Shown here one piece after another: positions 56,427-64,000 of a stretch of DNA of 64,000 bases. The DNA comes from Toxotes chatareus (taxonomy: Eukaryota > Chordata > Actinopteri > Toxotidae): assembly GCA_016801885.1 (NCBI GenBank), contig CM028891.1, positions 13,809,517 to 13,873,516 of the forward strand. Direction: 5' to 3'. Below the pieces are notes generated by a model. The model was not told the DNA's origin and did not search any database. It saw only the letters and a list, made by a program, of their open reading frames with translations. A program made the translations under genes and the position numbers. Within the stretch, counting starts at the first letter, position 1. Each line of letters starts with the position of its first letter.

Positions 56427-59400
56427 CTGCCAGTGACAGGAGAGCAATTATTGGGGAAATCTCCTCTCAGTGACTCTCAATTATTAAGCCAATTTCCTCC
56501 TCTTATGAATTTTACTGTTTCAAATTAAGCACGATAAAGGCACTTACTGAGGATGTAAGTCATTGCCAATGACACTGCTGTTCTTCCTCCATAAAATACG
56601 GCTTAATCCAGCTTTAGTGGGCTATCATGAAGCTGTAAAAGAATAACCCATCGTGACATATTGTTGGTAGTACTAAAGAAATATAATTATATCTTTATTA
56701 GTCATTTTTACTAATGATTTATCTGCAGTGACCGTGGCCAGTGTTTACCAGGAGCAGCGACAGGTGTGACAGTTGGTATTGATTCATCCATAGAGCCGAG
56801 TGCATGGCCAATAGCTGATGGTGGAGCTTAGAAACACCCTCCAGACTGACTGCTGGGAAGCAGGTGGGCGTCAGCTGCCCTCATACATCACAGCACTAAC
56901 AGCCTCTTCTGCAGACAGTGGGGGTAAAAAAAAGGGCTTGGGACGAGAGCTGGAAAAAATGTCAATAGAAATTAGACAAAAAGAGAGAAAGAGAAAAACA
57001 GAAAGAGAGGGAACAGAGAGGCCTGAAAAACAGATCAAACTGGTTAAAAAAAAAAAAGGAAAGAAAGAAAAGAAGGTGATGTAAGAAGAAAAAGCCGGCT
57101 GTAAGTAAAACAAAGGAGTCAGCTGCTGGAGTCGTGCATGAACAGCTGGTGCCAAAAAACAGAGTCGAGGACAAAGTGGGTTCTGTTTGGACTGGATCAG
57201 GGCCAAATCTGGGCCGGGTTAGCAGGCAGAGAGAGCTGCCAACACCAGAAGAGGCCTACGGGAAGATCATTATATAACCGAGAAGGGAAACCTCACAGGC
57301 ACAACAGAGATGCTCTTGACTCCCTAATGATATGACTCGGTTTAAACCCATGTCAAAGGGGAAAGCAGGGAGACATTAAAAAGAAAGAAAGGCATCTATA
57401 AAAAGACAAGGAAGAAGGAAAAGAGGACAGTGGAGAATGCAGTCTATTGTTTATCCATTAACCACTGCTGCAGAAACCATGGTGCCTGTACTTCTTCACT
57501 TCAGAACGAACCACACGCTGATTCATATGTATATATAATTACACAATATGGAAAGTCTGCCTCTTACAGTACAGGTACCAGGGCTCGGATGGAAAATGTT
57601 ACAAAAAAAAAACTATCCACCAACTTGAGCCCAGAGAAAAGGTTTGAAGAAATGTGGTTTTGATTCTCTCCTCTGCTCGTCTTCTAGAAAAAAAATTGTT
57701 TATTTTGTACACAGAATCCTCTTTTTCTTTTTTTTTTTGTCACCCAAGGGTCTCGCAAAGAAAATATTTCTTTCGTGAAACTCAACATGTGGGATGAAAT
57801 AATGAAATCAAAATAAAAACAACAACAACAACAACAGCATCGTGGATTTTTAGAATTCAAGACAAGCAGTGACTCACTTTGCTCCATTTTCAAGCTGTTA
57901 ACTTATAAAACCTTGTTGGTAGCATTCAGTAAGTGGTCTTACACAGGCACACAGTGTCTTGTTTTGCCTTGGTGAACTCCACGCTCTTTCCTTTCTTGTC
58001 AGATATTTGACAGAGTGCCAGCCTTTCTCATATACGGCCCAGTTTGGAAACAGCAATTGTACAGAGGCACTTCACTTACTGTATCTCTGACTAATATCCT
58101 CCCTGTGCATTTAATATCAAAAGCTATTGTTCCTGCTTCTCCAGAGATTTAGGACAAGTTAAAGGCCCTAATGTTTGGAATTAGCACTTTTTTTTATTTT
58201 TTTAAATGAAGCCTGAACTTCTCTGTAAGCTCTTTCATTAGGTTTTGAGGCACCGAGCCAACTTACAAGCTACAGAATTACATAAGAGAGGCTTTTAAGA
58301 CACACTGGCTCGTTTTGCCTGCGTGTTTCCATGTAGTAAAAGTTTTATTTAACAGCTCTGATTGATACATGATGAGTACTGTACAGTGGAGTGTTCAGGC
58401 TGAGGCTCAAGATATAAATGATTTCATTGTTGATCCTCATCTTCATCATTGATTGATTATGAGACAACGGGCCGCAGGGCAGAGACACGCAAACCACAGA
58501 CAAATGATGCAGCCGTCTCTTTTATTTGATAATTTTGCGTCTCCTTACTTCAGACATTTTATGTCTTTGTAGATGTTTCTGTGTAGTCATGTTTTGTGTC
58601 TTACTGGTCATTTTGTATATCTGTGGTTATTTTGTGTGTGTGTGTGTGGTTGTTTTTGCCTCTCTGTTATTGTTTTGCAGCTCTTTGTAGTTGTTTAGTT
58701 CTTTGCAGTCATCTGACTGACTTTCCAACTGGAAATGTTAACAGTCAGTCGGACCCCCTGACCCCCTCTGGGCCAGTTGCCTGGTGGACTTGTTCAGTAA
58801 ACCATCCGCCGATTCTGTCATGTTTAATAAGAAACTGACAGTTGTTTGGAAAGCACATCAGTTACTGGACTCTCGGATGAATCTGTGCAGCAAGCCTCTT
58901 TGTGGTAGCTTTTTTTTTTTTTTCACCTGTTCTGATTTCTTGGTCTGTTTTGACCGGTTCTGTTGAATCTAGCTAAAGCTGCAACCCCGGACAGCTGCAT
59001 GAGGCAGCTGCCGCTCTGTAGAAGGAGTGCAAACTCCCAACAGTCTGTGGATTCATGCTGCACTTCATGCTCACCCACTGATGTGATGGCAGTGGGGCAC
59101 TCGCCAGGACATGCCTAGACTAGTTCCTAATTGTTCATTTGGGGGCTCGAATCCTGCTTAATCCTTATCTGTTTTTTGTCTTGTGTGCATGTAGCTCCTC
59201 AGCGTAAAGGTGATTATCTTTGATGAGCTGACAAGAGGTCACCAGTGATGTCATGTTGACATTAAGGTAATGAATTTAATGTCAAGTGCATTTTGGAAGT
59301 TTGTAATGTCAAGTGCGTAGCCTGCAGCAAGGTGTTTTTGACCTCTCACCAGGCGAACACCCACTTACACACATTAACAGCCCTCATTTCCTCGCAAGTA

Positions 59401-62400
59401 TTAAAAAAAAAAAAAAGTTGCACAAATAAGCTCTGACTGTTAAATATGGCCTTACATCTTGTCCTAATCATCGCCTTCATTGTTGGTTATGTTCCCTTTT
59501 ATCTGTTCTGCGGCTGACGAGCTGCTGGAGCGTGCAACGAAGTGTTAACATGATGAGCGCTGCAGAAAGGGGAGGCTTGTTGGCGAGGACAGATATTCCT
59601 GAGTCAGACTGGATTGGGAATACTGCGGCAGGTCACCCTCAATCAGTGTAATCATCAGTCCCACACTGACTGGTAATGGATGGCTTGGCAACGCTAGCAG
59701 TATGAAAAACTTTTGTTGTAGGGCATGATATTAATCATAGGAACAATTCAAAATGATAATTCATGATAGAGTGTTTTTCAGACACTCGATGGCCGCCCCT
59801 CCTTTTTATGTCTGTTTATTTTTAGCTGTAAAAGGAGGGGTAATTGGTGTCAGATAATATGATCTTAGATCAGATCAGAATTAAAACATCTGCTAATGGA
59901 CACATCATTGGAAGAAAAAACCTTTGTAGAAGGATTTCATTAGCACTCAGAACAGGAATACTAAAAATTATGTCTCTGTTACTCATACTCTTTACTTTTT
60001 TGTGAGGTGGCAGTAAAAGTCAGTAAATCGTGACAGCAGCAGACATAAAACACCGTAATGGACACCAACTCTCCTGAAACAGACTCACTCTGAATTTAAA
60101 TCACCTGATGCCAGAGTGAGAAATGTGTTTTGGCATTTTCTTAAAAGCCATAAAAATAACTGCATATGCAAAAATATATGAAACCAGGAGGGCACGCATA
60201 GCTCATTGCCACATTATTACATGCTGCAGTGGCGTGCATTTTAAAATTAATGCATTAATAAACACACAAGTTTCAAACTCCTGAGCTGAATTTGACGATG
60301 CAGGGAGCAGCTGCACGGGATGAAATTATCATAAAAAGTCAATTTGGGCTCAATTCATCTATGTTAGTTTAATTTGGTCTAAAGCATGAAGCTGTTCTTG
60401 TAATTTTTATGTTTTTTTTTTTTTTCATCTGATTTCCAAGATTTCATGAAGTGGCATCACAACATGGCCACTTTTGGCCTGAAAATGCCTCCCACTGAAT
60501 ATAGAGTTTCACTTTTCTTCAGTTTCCTTTTTAACCTCGTTCACAGATTTCTGTGATCCTACAGCTCGTGTACGATGCATCCGGATGTGATCAAGTGATA
60601 AACATCACGCTCAAACCTTAATGTAAGTGTACCCAGCCTGGAAGAGAAAGGAAGCAGCAGTGACATCAGACTTAAACTTCTCAAACTGAAGAATAAAACC
60701 AAGCAGACTCACTTATTTCAGAGACGGCAGCTGAAATGTGACAGCAGAGGTGTGGGATTCTCCTGCAATCACGACTACAGATGTAAATTTAAACTCCCTC
60801 TGCAGTCATCCTCACTCCATTTCTAACAAATAATTGACACCTAATAGCGCACAAGACCTATCAAAAAGTGTTGCTAGATATCCTTCATCTCTGTTTCCAG
60901 CCAGACTCAGCTCCTCAGTGGAACATTCAGTCTGTCGCTGTGAGAGTGTTGGTGTAAATTTACACGTTTTTTCTTTATTAATGACTAAAAGTTATGACTA
61001 AAGAACCCTGATCAATCTCCTTTGTGTTGACTGCCAGTCACCAGTCCTTTTATGATGTGACTGTGCTTTGGTAAAGGTTTGTTTCTGTTTAGGCTCAAGA
61101 ACAAATAGTTAAGGTTCAGAGAAAGATCATGGTTTGAGATAAAATAAGTGCTTCACTGAGGTTCGTTGTCATGGTTGAAATAAACCAACGATGACTGTTG
61201 GCTGGAAACGGGAAACAAAAAGAGGTGTCCCATGTTAAAGTCCAGTGTTTTGTCAATGTTTTGTCAACCATCCAACCATCCACCTCCTCCCTGCACTGAG
61301 TTATAACATCTTCAGATGACTTCCTCCTCTGCTCCTGTCATAATTAAAAGAGAGCTTTTTTCGCTTGAGCCTAACAATGGGGCGTAATGAACGACCTCTG
61401 GGGTTTTTTTTGTTTTTGACGAGAGGACAGTCTCAGACATGAACGATGTGAAATACATTTGAGATTTTGTTGTTGTTAGTTTTTTAACAAACTTGAGCAA
61501 AAGAGGAACGAAAGATCCTTGGTTTAAACTCTGAAGAAAGCTTTTTGTGGACTTTTGAAATAGTAATTGCGTGAAGTATTTCAATGGAATGGTTTCTGGG
61601 TCTGAGTAGCAACTTGGTCTTGGTGTTCTGTGTCATTTGTGCGTTTTTAAAATCCTTCATTTTGCTTTGGTTTCTCTATATTTGTCTGTGCATAAGGCAA
61701 CAAATAATAAATATGTTTTTAAAAAATGTGGTTATTGACTCAAAAAGTCAACATCAAACCTCTCGAAATCAGGATTTTGACTGGAAGTCGTCTTTGATGT
61801 CTCCAATCAACACAAAAGAAACAAGTGCCTGGATTGGTTTGAAATTCACTCCTCCCTGTTTCAGTCCTCACAGTTCTGAATCACAGCAGGAGACCAAGCA
61901 AACTGAACTGTAGTACTTTCTCTTCTTTTTGATCATTTGCCATTTGCCGTACAAGCTCCTCACACACACTCAACACCTCCAGCGAGCTGGCAGATCAGCT
62001 AGGAAAAGGTTTCTCCTCCTCTCAGTCAGTGGACTCACCGAGTTGTACTACAATCCTTTCTTTGTTTCCTTTCACTCTAATGGCTTCTTTATAATTTCTT
62101 CCTCTGTTTAAAGGGCATGCAGTACTTGACTGGCTGTAAATCTGTTTGGAGACTAATCTGCCACTACCTACCAGCTGCTCTCTTGGCACTTGCCAGGGCC
62201 AACATTCCCGTTGCCATGGAGATAACCAGTCACGCCAGTTACACATAAGGCCTGGAGCTGCGCCGAGCAGGCCGTGTGTAGTGAGTGCGTGCGCGCTCGT
62301 GTCTTTGCACACCGAGTGCGCCTCTACAATGCGCGTGTGTATTATTAGAAGTCAAACCGTGTGGTGTGTCGACCGCCAGAGAAAGAAAAGGTTCATGATT

Positions 62401-63157
62401 AACTGCCATTACCAGCTGTTTGTCAGTCTGAGCCAGTTAAGTGGTAACACACTGTACAGTACTTCTTTCTGGGGACAATGTGCACAAGAGAGTTGGCCAA
62501 AGTCAGTTGAGCGTTGTCTTTTGTGCGATTGTCTAATTGTAGAACACAAAGTCTGTGCAGGCCTTTGTCCTGCCTGCAGGCACAGGGCTGAAAAAACATT
62601 CTGAAAATAAGACTGTGCCGTCTATGTCCTCTTCACTCACATAAACGTCACCTGTGGCATTTTGTTCTGACATCTGAATCAGATTATTGATCCGGTGCTT
62701 GCAGATGACGTTCAGACTTTAGTTCAGGGTTTTCTGTGGTACACTTGTAGCAGATGATTAAAAATGAAGAGAGATAAACTTTTTTCTTTCTTGCTTGATC
62801 CCACACTGTTCTCAAGTAAGAGATAAAGCTCATGAAGATTTTTAAAATGAAAAGCACTTTGTGTTTTGTTACTGTCGGTGTGTTGTCCCAGGCCTTGAGC
62901 GTGAAGCCGCAGCTAAAAGTGTGTCACATATTGAGCTTTTGATGTATTAAAAAAGCTGTTAGTGAAAGGTGATGAATCTCAAGCCTCAGAATATTTCTCT
63001 TTAGCTGCTGTGAGTCACACAGACACACACAGATACAGACAAGAAAAAAAAAACCCAAAATGACAAAACCAGAGAAAAGCTATTGTTGTCCATCACAGCC
63101 CCGGATGGCACATATAACCTGTGCATCACTCTCTCTTGATTTCCCGGTGTTTTCTAG
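56427..63157. other. Non-coding, no gene seen
   Basis: No supported gene. Purine-rich tracts lie at 56975-57075 and 57360-57425, a short (CAA)n near 57820-57837, a T run near 58911-58923 and an A run 59403-59415. The longest frame, 62146-62604 plus (152 codons, Cys-rich), has no domain or splice context I trust. Balanced blocks at 59600-59720 and 62150-62260 may be regulatory. Confidence 0.45.
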
Positions 63158-63238
63158 GTATGCACGAGGCCTTTCACTGAACACATCTTGCGACATGTGG
63201 GGAGGAAACTGCTGTGGTTTGGTTGCCGCGGAAACCAG
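63158..63238 (+). ncRNA. Candidate exon with strong splice sites (81 nt)
   Basis: The acceptor CTCTCTTGATTTCCCGGTGT plus TTTCTAG ends at 63157 and the donor ACCAG|GTGAGA starts at 63239. Length is 81 bases and two frames are open, one reading VCTRPFTEHILRHVGRK. It could be a coding exon of an unknown gene or a lncRNA exon. The 3' part is a near-palindrome GGTTGCCGCGGAAACC (63221-63236) resembling an RFX X-box, so the segment could instead be a regulatory element. Confidence 0.33.
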
Positions 63239-63269
63239 GTGAGAGCATGTGCCGTTTGTGTGCGCTCTG

Positions 63270-63401
63270 CCGGTGACATCATACGTTCCATGACGTCGAC
63301 GTGGCAACAGTGAAGGGAGGTGAGGGGGCGAGCACACACACCTCAGAGTTCAATTGATCCTCTTTAAGCGTCAAAGACTTGTGAAGGAAAATGTATAAAA
63401 G
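63270..63401 (+). promoter_or_regulatory. Promoter-like cluster: ATF/CRE motifs and TATA box
   Basis: GGTGACATCATACG and TGACGTCGACGTGG (63291-63304, containing the palindrome ACGTCGACGT) are ATF/CREB-type sites. About 90 bases later comes TATAAAAGGG at 63394-63403, a good TATA match in a plus orientation. A transcript starting near 63425 would run off the right edge. No downstream coding exon is visible to confirm it. Confidence 0.35.
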
Positions 63402-63403
63402 GG

Positions 63404-64000
63404 AAAACCCTGCTGCTCCCAATATTATCTATTTGTTCCTCACTGTCAAACAACATCACACATACAGTATCCGTTTGTTTCATTGATTCGCTGAAGCGCT
63501 GCCACATTTATGTTTAGTGTGGTATTAAAATTCAAGGATGTGATTTTCCGGCTGCATCCAAACCCAATATTCCAGATGACTAATTTACATATTTAATGAT
63601 GGTAACTCTTTATAACTCTACATGTAGCCTGCCACACACTTGGGATTTTGTTGAGTGAGTCAGGCACCAGTTCAGTACAGTTTTAGATACTGGAACAAAA
63701 CACACAAAGACACCTCACCTACACACATGAAAACAATCCAAACATTTGAAAGAGTTCAAATAAACAAGAATGAGTGAAATTACACAAGGCTGCCTAACAG
63801 TGCCACAGCTGGCCAACAAAGTCCAACACCACAGAGGCACATGTGATGTTAAAAAAAACAACAGAAGTCATAATTACAAGCTTCTTTACAGGCGTCCCTC
63901 TATTTGTTTCACATGCAGGCGATTGAAAGCATTAACCTTTTACCTAGAATGTGTTATTTTACCTGCCGGTGATTCATTTAACTAAAGCCTGCTTTCTCCT
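63404..64000. other. Right edge, no gene seen
   Basis: No coding region or repeat recognised. If the 63394 TATA box is used, this would be the first exon or intron of an unseen transcript. Confidence 0.4.

Noticed and set aside
56818..57084. Lysine/glutamate-rich 88-codon frame
   Set aside because: Derived from a purine-rich low-complexity tract, no splice context.
62146..62604. 152-codon open frame on the plus strand, Cys-rich
   Set aside because: The longest uninterrupted frame outside myc, but no domain pattern, irregular cysteine spacing, and the first part overlaps likely regulatory sequence; treated as chance.

Overview
This is vertebrate, almost certainly teleost fish, nuclear DNA. 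Genes are split by GT-AG introns, most of the window is non-coding, and there are many microsatellites and homopolymer runs plus several interspersed repeat families typical of percomorph-type fish genomes. The protein anchors are a complete c-myc-type gene and the first coding exon of ankh. All recognition is from reading the sequence; no database search was run.

Layout. The left edge holds the 5' end of ankh (progressive ankylosis / pyrophosphate-ATP transport protein) on the minus strand. Its first coding exon is at 1192-1287, its CpG-rich promoter lies to the right at about 1288-1760, and its first intron runs off the left edge. About 9-10 kb of intergenic DNA follows, carrying a teleost MITE-like element (4893-5395), a 0.3 kb tandem duplication (6719-7320) and other repeats. 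The myc gene is on the plus strand: a promoter with an E2F site and GC-rich boxes (about 10870-11230), a non-coding exon 1 (ending 11473), and coding exons 11797-12481 and 12884-13488. These encode a 418-residue protein with Myc boxes, a phosphodegron, an NLS and a bHLH-leucine zipper. The polyadenylation signal is at 13671.

About 1.4 kb past the myc stop is a second GC-rich promoter-like island. It has a perfect CRE palindrome, a strong splice donor (15094/15095) and a canonical CACGTG E-box. Its place and orientation fit the first exon of a PVT1-like long non-coding RNA. The remaining ~49 kb contains no gene I recognise. It looks like lncRNA intron and regulatory desert: scattered short candidate exons with good splice sites (21611-21838, 32760 onward, 38779-38841, 42843-42932, 63158-63238), several non-repetitive blocks that look like conserved enhancers, and repeats. 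One unrecognised minus-strand candidate (55760-56426) can be read as three exons, one encoding a heptad-like coiled coil. The right edge has another promoter-like cluster with ATF/CRE-type sites and a TATA box at 63394.

Functionally the window is a myc regulatory domain. Myc/Max dimers bind CACGTG, and such sites occur next to both neighbouring promoters (1748 and 15107). The exon 1 leader carries upstream reading frames, one of which crosses the intron and overlaps the myc start codon, suggesting translational restraint of myc.
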